From Erythrocercus mccallii (lineage: Eukaryota > Chordata > Aves > Passeriformes > Dicruridae), in NCBI GenBank assembly GCA_013397435.1, contig VZRG01002993.1:1-64000 (forward strand): a stretch of 64,000 bases of DNA. The letters are read 5' to 3'. Numbering within the stretch: position 1 is the first letter of the stretch; every line of letters begins with the position of its first letter. A program made the position numbers and the translations under genes. The notes beneath the pieces were generated by a model. It searched no databases, was not told the DNA's origin, and saw nothing but the letters and a program-made list of their open reading frames with translations. Shown piece after piece: positions 50,101 through 58,262 of this stretch.

Positions 50101-53100
50101 CAGCAGGTATGCTTTCTTTTTCTGTACAGCTATGAAAAACACACTTGATAGAAGAATCACTATTGTTCTTTCATTGTGTAACATTAAAGTAGCCACAGAA
50201 GCTACTGGGAGGAAAAACCTTTTAAAAACTGTCTCATACCAAATGTGACCCAGGTGTTTGCACTTTTGCTCTGATTTTTCTGGCTTTCATTGGAGAGACG
50301 TGAAAAAGGAGTCTGCCACTGGATAGTTAATAACATTCTTGTTTTCATCCTAGGGCCTTTAAAAAATGTAAAACTAAAATTGTGGAAATCCTTTTCTGGC
50401 TTTGACTGTTTCCCAATTATCTTTGTAGAGATGCTCCGTTTCTTTCTTTGAATTAGCTGAGTTTTGTGCCAAACTTTCCAGAAGTTTTTGAATTCCATTT
50501 TCTTCTCCCAAGTAACAAGTTATTAAAACCAGATGAATTAAAGCACTCGGTGGAACCTCACCTGTCTACAATAATTGGCTACTTTGAGGTACCTGCATTG
50601 TTCCTGCTGTCATTCTTCCTTCATTTTTAAAGTTAGGGTGAACCCAAGATCCACATCTGGAAACAGTTGTGTCATGGCATCTGCAGTAGCAGTTGCAGCT
50701 GAGCTGGTGAAGTATTTAAGTAATTTCCATTTCCAATTTTCAGGGAAGTATACATTGGAGTCACAGTATTTGATGTGTTATGTGGAAATGAATTACACTG
50801 ATCCAACTTGATACAAGCTCAATACATTAAAGTTTCAAGCTTATAAAGCTTGAATATAAAGACAATATAAAGGCTTCAGAGCTATTAGTCTGCTAGTTCA
50901 GACTGTCTCAGGTCCAAAGACTCCACTATGGAATGAAACCCTGGCATGGGAGGTGCTGTGGGTGAGCAGGACTGTCAGACTGATGTGCTCTCCCTGGTTG
51001 CTTTGAACAGGTGATGTGCTGCTGAACATCAACGGCATTGATCTGACCAACCTGAGTCACAGCGAGGCTGTGGCCATGCTGAAGGCTAGTGCTGCCTCTT
51101 CAGTAGTTGCCCTGAAAGCCCTGGAAGTCCAGATTGTAGAAGAGCAGCCCCAGGCTAATGAAGAACAATTGAGTACCATCAGTGAAAATGAATACGATGC
51201 CAGCTGGTCACCATCGTGGGTCATGTGGCTGGGACTTCCCAGGTACAGAATTAATCAATTCAGTACTTACTTAGCTATTTTAATCTAAGTCCTGCAAGAG
51301 ACATGAAGAAGCAGAGACATGCTTAGTTTCAGCACATCTGCTCTTATTTCTGCCTGGCCATCTCAGCTGTATTCAGTTGGCAGTGCGCTTAGGAAGTGGG
51401 CTGTGAACAGGAGCAATGTTTTCTTAGGAAACTCGAAGATGAATAGACTGGATTTATCCCTTCACAAACTATAGTAACTACCCAAGTGGGATCTTCTGTG
51501 CAGACACAATTCATCTTTTTTATTGTTTTATTGTACTGTAACTTTCTATAGAATATCTAAAACCAGAGCAATTACTAATAAAACACAAAGTATATATCCA
51601 TCTGTCTCTTTGCTAATCTGCTACCTAAGTTTATGAGGCCAAATACTTCAGAATATTGCATCAGATTTTGGCCATTCTGACAGACTCTTGACATGTCCTG
51701 TGCCAAGACTGTAGCCGTGTACCTATAGGCTTGCATTGGTTTTTTTTAAGAATGCACTACTGTTTCTGCCAAACACAAAAACTCTTAGAGATTTGCAGCA
51801 AACTCCCTCCCCTTAACTACTCTGCAATCTGCTGGACATCACTACATGTGTACTCCTCACTCTCTTGAGGCTGCAGCTGTAATTTCATTCTGACATCACT
51901 TGTTATCAAGAAGAGCTCATATTGCAGCTAGTAGAGTTGTTAACTTCAGTCAGGGCATGCAGGTTAATTCCTTTCCTTCTGATGGGTTTACCAGGTCTGT
52001 ACTTAAAGTGTAAAACCACAACACAAACCAGACAGACTGGAAACAGAAAACAGCTGAAGATAACACAGCCATGCATTGGCCCTTCAGAGGTTTCACTTTT
52101 TCGGAGTTTATATTAATTTATCTTCTATTAAAGTATTAATGAATAATCTCAATAAATGGCTCTCAATTTTGGTAAATATACTTCTTTTCATGCTTTAGCA
52201 GCAGTTTATTTCTTACCTAGTGGTCTATTTCTTTCTTGCTGCAGATGTCCACATATGGCTCCTAACATTATGCTGTGCATCGTGCTTTAAGGCAATTTCA
52301 AACAACAGTAAAGAACTTGGTATCTTTTTACTGAAAAGTTAATTTCTGTGTTTGTTTTTTAAATTACACTCATTGCCAACTTCGCTGGCAAGAATTAATT
52401 TTTTCTAGGGCTGATAATATATAGCAGTACAGTTAGTGAAGTGTGAGCTGAATTATTTACATTCTGTGTAATAAAATGGTTAGTCATTTATATTTTCATT
52501 ACTGGTGATGAATCAGTATAGAAGTAATGAAGATTGTGCATGGATTTTCAATTTTTACTTAAAGTAGAAAAAGCTTGAACTGGCTGGGGGTGGAAGACAA
52601 ATGCTCTGCATTTTTGACTTGCAAACTGAACACATCAGGTATTGATTTTCCACCCACATTGTTGCCACCTGTGAAATCCCTAAAATGCAATTCTATTACT
52701 GTCAGTTTGCAGAGTTTAAATACTTAACTGTGTTTAAGTAATTATTCTAGCACTGCATTACTTCTTTTAAAACACTTTTCTGTCTCAAGATTGTGGGGGT
52801 TTTTTGGTAATTGGTTTGAATATTGCAAAATTACTCTGGGAAAGAGGTCTAATCACCGTTCCTCCTCTTCCACACGTAGTGCAGTTGGAACAATGGGATA
52901 GCAGATGTGCCCACTGTAAAACCATACATGGCTTTTTCTCTTGTTATCCTGTGCTTCCATTCCACAGCTGCCTGCATAGCTGCCATGATGTGGTGCTGCG
53001 GCGGAGCAATTTAGGGAGTTGGGGCTTCAGCATCGTCGGTGGCTATGAGGAGAACCACACAAACCAGCCTTTCTTCATTAAAACAATTGTTCTTGGAACT

Positions 53101-56027
53101 CCTGCCTACTTCGATGGAAGATTAAAGTAAGCCAAAGTAACAATGGGAGAAATAATAATAATAGCAACAATAACGAACCACTTTTAAACAGTTATGTGCA
53201 ACTAATTGCTTAAGGAAATACATCTTGTGCTGCTGGGTCATGCAGCCCTGTAGTGTTTTGCCTCCTTGATGAGTGGGATGCAGGGAAGTAGTAGCGTGTT
53301 TCTGCTGGGGAAGGGGCATCTCAGAGGTGATGACATCTCCTGTGCTCTTCCCCAGCTGTGCTGCTGATGTCACCTCCTGTCTCCCTGTTGAATTCTACTT
53401 TAGGCCAAGAGACAACGTGCACTCTAGATGTGCAGAACGAGCTAGTTTTTTTTCTTTCTATAGAACAGCTAAAAGTTAGAACTTACCTTCTGCAAAGTGG
53501 GCAAAACCGCTTTATGCTTTCACATCGCCTTCTGAAGCCACTGCTGGAAACTGATACTGAAGATGGGTGCTGCTGCTTTCATAGAAGGGCAAGAAAGTAG
53601 ATGACAAAGATTTCTGAAATTGCTAAGGAACCAAGTCATTAGTTGGCAGGAAAGTCACTGATAAATGAAGCAAGTTCAGCAGAAGCCCCTGAGATGGTGG
53701 AACTGGAGCACTTGCCCCACAAGGAGAAGGCTTCAGGGGCAGCCAGCAGCCCCTTTCCAGTACTTAGCTGGAGATTATCAAGGAGACAGAGCCCAGGCCT
53801 TTCAGTGGTGCAGGGTGAGAGGATGAGTGACAACAGTCACAAATTGAACAAAAGAGCTTGAAACTGGTTATGAGGAGAAACTATTTCCCTATGAAGATGG
53901 TCAGGCAGTGGCATAAGTTGCATGCTCTCTGCTCTTGGACTTTTCTGAGACTACTGGGTAAAGCCCTGAGAGTCCTGGTCAGAGCTTACAACTGACCTTG
54001 CTTGCAGTAGAAGGTTGGGCTATAGACCTCCTGAGGTCCCTTCTGACCTTAAAGATTATATGATTTTACTTACATGTTACATTTGGATGCAGCCCCCAGG
54101 TTTAGTATCCAGATATACATAGTAGCCTCATACAGGATTAGTTCAGAACTAGGAATCAAAATTCCCATTAAGGGTTCTCTTGTTCATAACCTTGATTTTT
54201 TGTGAAAGTGGCAGTCAAGAATATGCAACTTGAAGTTTCATGGCATGATTTTTATGTGCAGATTTTCTTACAAAGTGACTTAAGAAAAGAATGTACTTAT
54301 GCCTACAGCCTTGACAGTAATTGATTTTTCAGTTCAGTGACTAAATAAATAAATGAAAAAATAACTTGGCTGAACACAAAATTATTTTTTTTCCAACTGT
54401 GGAACAGTTTGGATTAAATTAAAGATCTTAATTCAACTCAAATTAAATAATTTTAGATTGGGGACTTAATAACTAGAAGTCTTCACACAAATGGCAATTC
54501 AAGCATCATTCCTAAGAAGGGAAAAATCATCATGGTCACATTTACCCCCTTGTAACCTCTGGAAAATATGCTTTTGTGTGATAATGTGATATAGTACTGT
54601 CTTTTCAAATGTAGTGTTCCACTGAAAATACGGACTTAAAAATGGGCCATCAAGAAGGGAGAGCTCCTTAGAACCTGTACCTTGAGTTATTGTGGGGCAG
54701 GTCTCTTCTAAAGCTGTTCTGTTTTGTTTAAATTATCTAAATGTTAGGCTTGAGAGGAAGGGAGTAAATAACTTCATAGTTCAATAGTTTAGACGGTTTT
54801 CTGCTTACATGATCTGTCTGGTGTGATTTTATAGAAGGCAAAATGACTTCCTCAGAAAGGCTGTGGGAGTGAGATGTTCAGTGAACTGTAGCACCTTGGT
54901 TTGGGTGATGGGTTTCCATGGTTCAGGCAGAGAAGGACTTTTGAGTGATGTTGGTAACTCTGCTGCCTCTTCCTCTGCTCTTCCCTAGGGAAAGCTCAGG
55001 AGAGCACCTTTTTGCCACCCATTTTGGTGCTTTCAATACTTGAGTGGATCAGTTTCAAGCAAAGTCTTGCTTGGTCTCCAAGTCACATTTGACTACTCTG
55101 GGGAATGTCACAGACTCAAGTTGCAAAGCAGAGGTGTCTAGAGAAAGGAACATGCTCAATACAGAAAGAAATTAGGTGCCTTTTTGAAGTTTCTCTTGAG
55201 GTTTTAAAAACCAGAACTTAACCCTTCAAGGTCACTCTTCTCAGGGCCAGCAAATGGCACCCTCACAAATTTCTGTTACCCATTTCAAAATGCAGAGATG
55301 CTGCAATTGAACCATCTGCTGGGGGAGATTTCAAGCCAAATGGTTGTATTTGACAAAATCATAAGCCACTGAAAACAAGGTTCTTGGTTGGAATATGATT
55401 GGTTGGTAACCATAAGTATCTTTACTTACACCTCCTACAGTAAAGGCGTGTTTGGTGTAAATGTGTTATAATCCACACAAACAAATAGAAATACTTCTGT
55501 CATGCACATGCTATCTCATCTTCTCTTGATTCCGTTAGGTCTTTCCAAATGTCTCTTCTCATGTTTCTATACAGGTCAGCTCTTAATGCAGAACTATCTT
55601 GGTATTAGAATTGAAATAGAATGATTTGGGAATTTCACAGATGAGTTTTGGATTAATGCTAGAATAGTTGGAAGGAGACCTTTTAAAAGTTATCTAATCC
55701 AACACTCCTGCAGTGAGCAGAGGCATCTGTAGTAGGACAGACTTCAAATTGAACGGCTTTGAGAATTTTAGCGACACTTTCCAGCCTGATGCAAACCTAC
55801 CACCACAGCAGTGAAGTGCTGTTTGTTGGTATGTGCTCTAATTACTGCAGAGCAGGATTCCTTATATGTTCTTTTTTCTTGTGTTTTTTAGGTGTGGTGA
55901 TATGATTGTTGCTGTAAACGGACTATCCACGGTTGGAATGAGTCATTCTGCACTCGTTCCCATGCTGAAGGAGCAGAGGAACAAAGTGACTTTAACCGTG
56001 ATTTGCTGGCCTGGAAGCCTCATATAG
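31706..56027 (+). CDS. LNX2: LNX2, E3 ubiquitin-protein ligase, RING plus four PDZ domains (spliced CDS, 9 coding exons)
   Basis: The spliced CDS joins 31706-32106, 39766-40004, 41053-41252, 44865-45236, 46746-46895, 49111-49288, 51011-51242, 52968-53126 and 55892-56027. It is 2067 nt and encodes 688 residues, against about 690 in human LNX2. All introns are GT-AG and every phase matches. The protein has an N-terminal Cys segment, a C3HC3D RING (C48, C51, C63, H65, C68, C71, C82, D85), a TRAF-like zinc finger (C112, C118, C125, H130, C135), and four PDZ domains with carboxylate loops LGIS (240-243), LGIK (347-350), LGMT (477-480) and WGFS (609-612). The family are cytoplasmic or membrane-associated E3 ligases; LNX proteins bind and ubiquitinate Numb and so touch Notch signalling, and they also bind junctional and receptor tails through the PDZ domains. 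The start has A at -3, G at +4 and an in-frame TGA at 31661. The tail ends G-S-L-I, a class I PDZ-ligand form. The paralogue LNX1 is less likely given near identity to LNX2 through RING and PDZ regions. Confidence 0.97.
34368..34497 (+). mobile_element. CR1-like 3' end fragment, sense
   Basis: The blocks GGCTGGATGTGGCACTCAA and GCCATGG, a TTTTTCCAACCTTGT block and the terminal GTGATTCTGTGA match the tail of a common avian CR1 subfamily. Only the last 130 bp or so is recognisable. Confidence 0.75.
35823..35870 (+). repeat. A-rich tract (A13 followed by AAAC-type units)
   Basis: Thirteen A residues are followed by A-runs interrupted by CC or C. It could be the poly(A) end of a retroposed sequence, but I recognise no source body immediately upstream. 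Confidence 0.75.
37460..37472. repeat. Poly(T) run
   Basis: Thirteen consecutive T residues lie in intron 2. Confidence 0.85.
38029..38316 (+). mobile_element. CR1 LINE 3' end fragment, sense
   Basis: The fragment opens with GTAAGGGCATGTAGTGACAG and continues through AGGGGAATGGCTTTAAGC, an AGAAGTCTCCTAAG block, GGCCAGGCAGGATGGC and GCCCATGGCAGGG to GATCCCTTCCAATCTATG. This is the standard order of a CR1 3' region on the plus strand. Confidence 0.9.
38350..38360. repeat. Short (TA)n microsatellite
   Basis: About five TA units lie just downstream of the CR1 fragment and its A-rich end. Simple repeats commonly form at LINE tails. Confidence 0.7.
39405..39494 (+). mobile_element. CR1 LINE 3' terminus (about 90 bp), sense
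   Basis: GTGGAAGGTGTCCCTGTCCA, CATGGCAGAGATTGGAACTA, GATGATCTTTAAGGCCC, TTTCCAACCCAAACC and ATTCTGTGATA follow in CR1 order. The terminus lies about 270 bp before the coding exon at 39766. Confidence 0.9.
39766..40004 (+). CDS. LNX2: LNX2 coding exon 2: finger end and linker (residues 134-214)
   Basis: The exon follows TCTTTACAG and completes Arg134, then encodes C135-P136 and a basic helix-like stretch (R141-R149), followed by an acidic and Ser/Pro-rich linker. The linker carries D202-N203-L204-P205-F206-E207, at the place where LNX2 of other vertebrates carries the N-P-A-F Numb-binding motif. The exon ends GCA-GAC-A before GTATGT, splitting codon 214 (phase 1). Linker sequence is the most divergent part of this gene, as usual for the family. 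Confidence 0.95.
40005..41052 (+). other. LNX2: LNX2 intron 3 (1.0 kb)
   Basis: The intron starts GTATGT and ends TTGGCAG. I see no repeat or gene inside. Confidence 0.9.
41053..41252 (+). CDS. LNX2: LNX2 coding exon 3: first part of PDZ1 (residues 214-280)
   Basis: It completes Thr214 and encodes the start of PDZ1, including I229-E230-I231 of the first strand, the carboxylate-binding loop L240-G241-I242-S243 and the GGNET stretch. It ends after Gln280 before GTATGA, leaving phase 0. The match to vertebrate LNX2 across this exon is nearly exact. Confidence 0.97.
42319..42374. repeat. Two tandem copies of a 27-bp unit
   Basis: The unit beginning CAAGAGGTTTCC and ending GCCTTTT occurs at 42319-42345 and again, without mismatch, at 42346-42372, followed by the first bases of a third copy. 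Perfect identity suggests a recent local duplication. Confidence 0.9.
44455..44690 (+). mobile_element. CR1 LINE 3' end fragment, sense
   Basis: The blocks TTAGATTGGATATTAGGAAA, TTTCTTCACAAAAG, GAACAGGCTGCCTAGGGAAG, GTGGTGGAATCACCATCCCT and GGAGGTACTTAAAAGACA lead to a terminal TTTTCCAACCTAA. This is the usual CR1 3' order. It ends about 175 bp before the exon at 44865. Confidence 0.9.
44865..45236 (+). CDS. LNX2: LNX2 coding exon 4: end of PDZ1 and most of PDZ2 (residues 281-404)
   Basis: The exon follows TGTTGCAG and opens GTC-AAT. It encodes the second half of PDZ1 up to about residue 312, a short His/Asp/Gly-rich linker, and PDZ2 from about residue 333 with loop L347-G348-I349-K350 and the L-L-E-G-G-L-A segment. 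It ends after Gln404 before GTAATT, phase 0. Its first two thirds are unusually rich in G+C and CpG compared with the other coding exons; the open frame on the minus strand at 44919-45203 is a by-product of that composition. Confidence 0.97.
45237..46745 (+). other. LNX2: LNX2 intron 5 (1.5 kb)
   Basis: The intron starts GTAATT and ends TTCAACAG. It contains a TATTGCTG tandem repeat near 46387. I see nothing else. Confidence 0.9.
46387..46414. repeat. (TATTGCTG)n octamer tandem repeat, about 3.5 copies
   Basis: An octamer of the form TATTGCTG is repeated without interruption just over three times. It is likely to vary in copy number between individuals. Confidence 0.8.
46746..46895 (+). CDS. 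LNX2: LNX2 coding exon 5: end of PDZ2 and PDZ2-PDZ3 linker (residues 405-454)
   Basis: It encodes A405-S406-G407-E408 and the last strand of PDZ2 (R409 to P417), then a Ser/His/Gln-rich linker. The length is exactly 50 codons, phase 0 at both ends, so skipping it would keep the frame. The donor after AAG is GTTGGT, which departs from the consensus at position +3 and +4. Reading through the donor adds a short tail and meets a stop at 46962-46964. Confidence 0.93.
46896..49110 (+). other. LNX2: LNX2 intron 6 (2.2 kb)
   Basis: The intron starts GTTGGT and ends TATTAAACAG. It has a short TATA-type repeat near 48200. I see no gene or recognisable mobile element. Confidence 0.88.
49111..49288 (+). 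CDS. LNX2: LNX2 coding exon 6: first part of PDZ3 (residues 455-514)
   Basis: It opens GAT-CTC-TCC and encodes a short Cys-containing lead (C459, C462), then PDZ3 with loop L477-G478-M479-T480 and the Gly/Arg/Ser-rich turn that follows. It ends in AAA-CGA-G before GTGAGG, phase 1. Sequence identity to vertebrate LNX2 is nearly complete. Confidence 0.97.
49289..51010 (+). other. LNX2: LNX2 intron 7 (1.7 kb)
   Basis: The intron starts GTGAGG and ends TTTGAACAG. A very degraded CR1-like tail may be present on the minus strand near 49978-50010, but the match is too weak to call. Nothing else is seen. Confidence 0.88.
51011..51242 (+). CDS. LNX2: LNX2 coding exon 7: end of PDZ3 and PDZ3-PDZ4 linker (residues 514-591)
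   Basis: It completes Gly514 and encodes D515-V516-L517-L518-N519, the H530-S531-E532-A533 helix that contacts PDZ ligands, and the last strand to about residue 553. The acidic linker follows, ending in the conserved W-S-P-S-W-V-M-W-L-G-L-P run. It stops at CCC-AG before GTACAG, phase 2. Confidence 0.97.
51243..52967 (+). other. LNX2: LNX2 intron 8 (1.7 kb)
   Basis: The intron starts GTACAG and ends CATTCCACAG. I see no repeat or gene inside. Confidence 0.9.
52968..53126 (+). CDS. LNX2: LNX2 coding exon 8: first part of PDZ4 (residues 591-644)
   Basis: It completes Ser591 and encodes C592-L593-H594-S595-C596-H597-D598, then PDZ4 with loop W609-G610-F611-S612 and the E-E-N-H-T-N-Q-P segment. 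It ends AGA-TTA-AA before GTAAGC, phase 2. Confidence 0.97.
53660..54066 (+). mobile_element. CR1 LINE 3' region, about 400 bp, sense
   Basis: The blocks GAGATGGTGGAACTGGAGCA, CTTAGCTGGAGATTATCAAG, GGTTATGAGGAGAAACTA, TTTCCCTATGAAGATGG and TCAGGCAGTGGCATAAGTTG lead to GACCTCCTGAGGTCCCTTCT and TATATGATTTT. The order and spacing are those of a diverged CR1 3' region on the plus strand. Confidence 0.85.
55650..55790 (-). mobile_element. CR1 LINE 3' end fragment, antisense
   Basis: Read on +, AGAATAGTTGGAAGGAGACC, TTATCTAATCCAACACTCCT and GCAGTGAGCAGAGGCATC are reverse complements of a CR1 tail. It lies about 100 bp before the last splice acceptor. Confidence 0.75.
55892..56027 (+). CDS. LNX2: LNX2 last coding exon: end of PDZ4 and C-terminus (residues 644-688)
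   Basis: It follows TGTTTTTTAG, completes Lys644 and encodes C645-G646-D647-M648, the G-M-S-H-S-A-L helix and the last PDZ4 strand, ending W683-P684-G685-S686-L687-I688 and TAG at 56025-56027. The terminal S-x-I form could itself bind a class I PDZ domain. Confidence 0.97.
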
Positions 56028-57688
56028 AGTTGTGAATCACTTCGATTCAAGCAGTGTCTTTTTCTAGATAGCTGGCACAAAAATCTCCTCTGTCTTTTTT
56101 TCCCTATTGATACAGCTGGTTAAAAGCAGGGCCAAAACTGCTGTATTTTCCTTTTTTACAGGTCTCTCAGACTTACTCTACCTGTTTTACCATCCTGAAA
56201 TAGCTATTTCTGTTTGCTATGTCTGTTGCTGACACAAATGCAAATATATTCGAGCTCACAGAGAAACCCCCACTCCAATATGACTGTCATTGAGCTTTTC
56301 CCATCAGGTTTGTAGGGCCAGCAGAAGAACTTAGCGGTTCTTTGGGTTTCTCTGCAAAGTCCTCAAGTTGTATTGTGATATATAAATGTAACATTCATGT
56401 GCCCGCTCTTCCCAGCAAAGAGAACATGTGTCAGTACCAGAATGACACATCTGTCTGCTGCTATGAACCAAAATTTGTTTCCAAAGGTTACATCGCTTCA
56501 TTTCATAAACCTTGCCATTTTTGATTGTGTATTTTGGACTGATTCAAGTATTCCATCTCACTCATCAGCAATTACTATCCCCCAAATTTTTCTTGCAGGG
56601 CATCAATGTTCATAGAAAAGTAGGACAAAAGCCTGATATTACTAGAATTTTTATAAAGTGCAATAATTGGACTCTTTGTTAGGAAACTTTAATATATTAC
56701 AGAGTTTGTACCCTACAGTGACAAGAAATACGGAAGTAATTCCCGTTGCAATGCTGGCAAGGATTCATGTGCCCAAGGTCACCTTTGAGTGGATGGCTTG
56801 CAGTATTAGACTTTACTTTAAAAATGAATGTTTTGCTATGTCAGAGAATTTTGATGAACATTTTTATGAAGATCATTTTTACCGTTTCTATTGTAGTTGT
56901 CAGCTCTCTTTATTCAAGTGTGGAAACAATACTTTGACTTGTACTTTCTAAATGAGAGAATTATTTCCAGGGAAAAAAGCAAGCTGTTAAGAAACCATAT
57001 GTTATGGTTAATAGGTGAGCAGGCTAGAAAGAAAGCTCTTTGATTTCAAGTCCAACTGCAAAGTAAGCTGCAAAGTTCACTCTTACTGTCACCTCCTGAC
57101 AGATGTGCAAATGCCTTGATATCAAATGCTGAAAAGATCTCTTTTGCATTTCAGGATTTTTTTTCCTTTAGAGAGCACCTGCTATTAAGTTGTCAGTAGT
57201 ACCATTTGTCTTGGATTGTATTTAGTATTTTTACAAACCAACCTTTAACTTCTAGACTTTGCCTTTCCATGGTATTTGCAGGCTAAGCACCCACTTGTTT
57301 AAGAAAAGAGGGGTGGAGCACAGAAAGAAATGTGCTGACCTGGAGCTAACCCTGTGTGTTGTCAGTGTTCTCAATATTTGAAAAGAGCTTCATTTATAAA
57401 CCAGGTTCCCAACCTGAACTGATTTTATGAATGACCTCTGTATTGTATTATTAATTACCACAGAATGTATTTGAGAGTCACAGCATATTTCAATTGTGAA
57501 GCATGAACTTTATTTTCAAACTTAGCTGGTATAATATCAGGGCATATTATCGCATGTCATTATTCTAGTAGCTTTGTTTTCAAAAGAAATGAAGTTACTC
57601 TTTTGCAAAAAAAAAGTTTAAAAATCTCATATGAATAGTTTTATTCCTCTCTATAATGTATACTATTGGTTTAATGTCATAATATTAA

Positions 57689-57694
57689 AATAAA
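57689..57694 (+). terminator. Candidate proximal polyadenylation signal AATAAA
   Basis: An AATAAA hexamer lies in an A-rich stretch of the 3' UTR. No clear GU-rich element follows closely, so use is uncertain. Confidence 0.3.
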
Positions 57695-58091
57695 AAAGAA
57701 TGTCCTCTCCAGTATATTACTGTAGTGAGAACTCCTTGGTTCTGAAGCAAACACCAAATTTAATTGATACTCTAATTGATTTAAGAACCAGTTTTCTCCC
57801 ATCCCCAGATGGTGTTTAACTGTATGCTTTGCCCTTAATGCAGACTTTTTTGTGAAGTACATCTTAGTGTGTAGGCTTTAAGGAAGTTTTGGACATATGT
57901 ACTAGATTTAGTGGTTTTTATTTTAAAAATTACACTTTTCATTCAAAATCCTGCAAAAAATATTTTTAGATTTTTTTTTTTTCCTTTTATATGTTAAATG
58001 TAACAAAAGCATGGGTTAGCTTAAACTGTGCAGTTTTGTTTCTGTGTGCTGTAGCTTTTGATCAGAATATCTAAGCGATAAAACTTTTCGG

Positions 58092-58097
58092 AATAAA
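58092..58097 (+). terminator. Candidate middle polyadenylation signal AATAAA
   Basis: An AATAAA hexamer in GGAATAAATTC is followed at about 40 to 80 bases by T- and GT-rich sequence, which could support cleavage. Confidence 0.4.
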
Positions 58098-58243
58098 TTC
58101 ACTTCCTGAATAATTTTACCCCTTTCTCTTGTAGCAGCATAGTTGGGTTTGGTTTTCTGTGCCTTCTGTTTTAAATTATTTCAAGATTATTTTTTTCCAA
58201 ATATTGCTATCTAATTGTATGGTATTAATGAAGGATGAATGAA

Positions 58244-58249
58244 AATAAA
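58244..58249 (+). terminator. Candidate distal polyadenylation signal AATAAA of LNX2
   Basis: The hexamer in GAAAATAAAAGTTC is followed 10 to 20 bases later by a CA-type cleavage context (CTACACATTG). It is the last strong signal before the sequence loses transcript-like character, so it is the best candidate for the LNX2 end. Confidence 0.5.
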
Positions 58250-58262
58250 AGTTCATTCTACA

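Larger units (their letters stand above)
53127..55891 (+). other. LNX2: LNX2 intron 9 (2.8 kb)
   Basis: The intron starts GTAAGC and ends TGTTTTTTAG. It carries a sense CR1 fragment at about 53660-54066 and an antisense CR1 fragment ending about 100 bp before the last exon. Nothing else is recognised. Confidence 0.9.
56028..58262 (+). other. LNX2: LNX2 3' UTR (about 2.2 kb)
   Basis: The AT-rich stretch after the stop has no recognisable coding capacity. Candidate AATAAA signals lie at 57689-57694, 58092-58097 and 58244-58249. The length to the distal signal fits known LNX2 3' UTRs of a few kilobases. Short frames such as those at 56342-56951 show no domain and sit inside this UTR. Confidence 0.65.
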
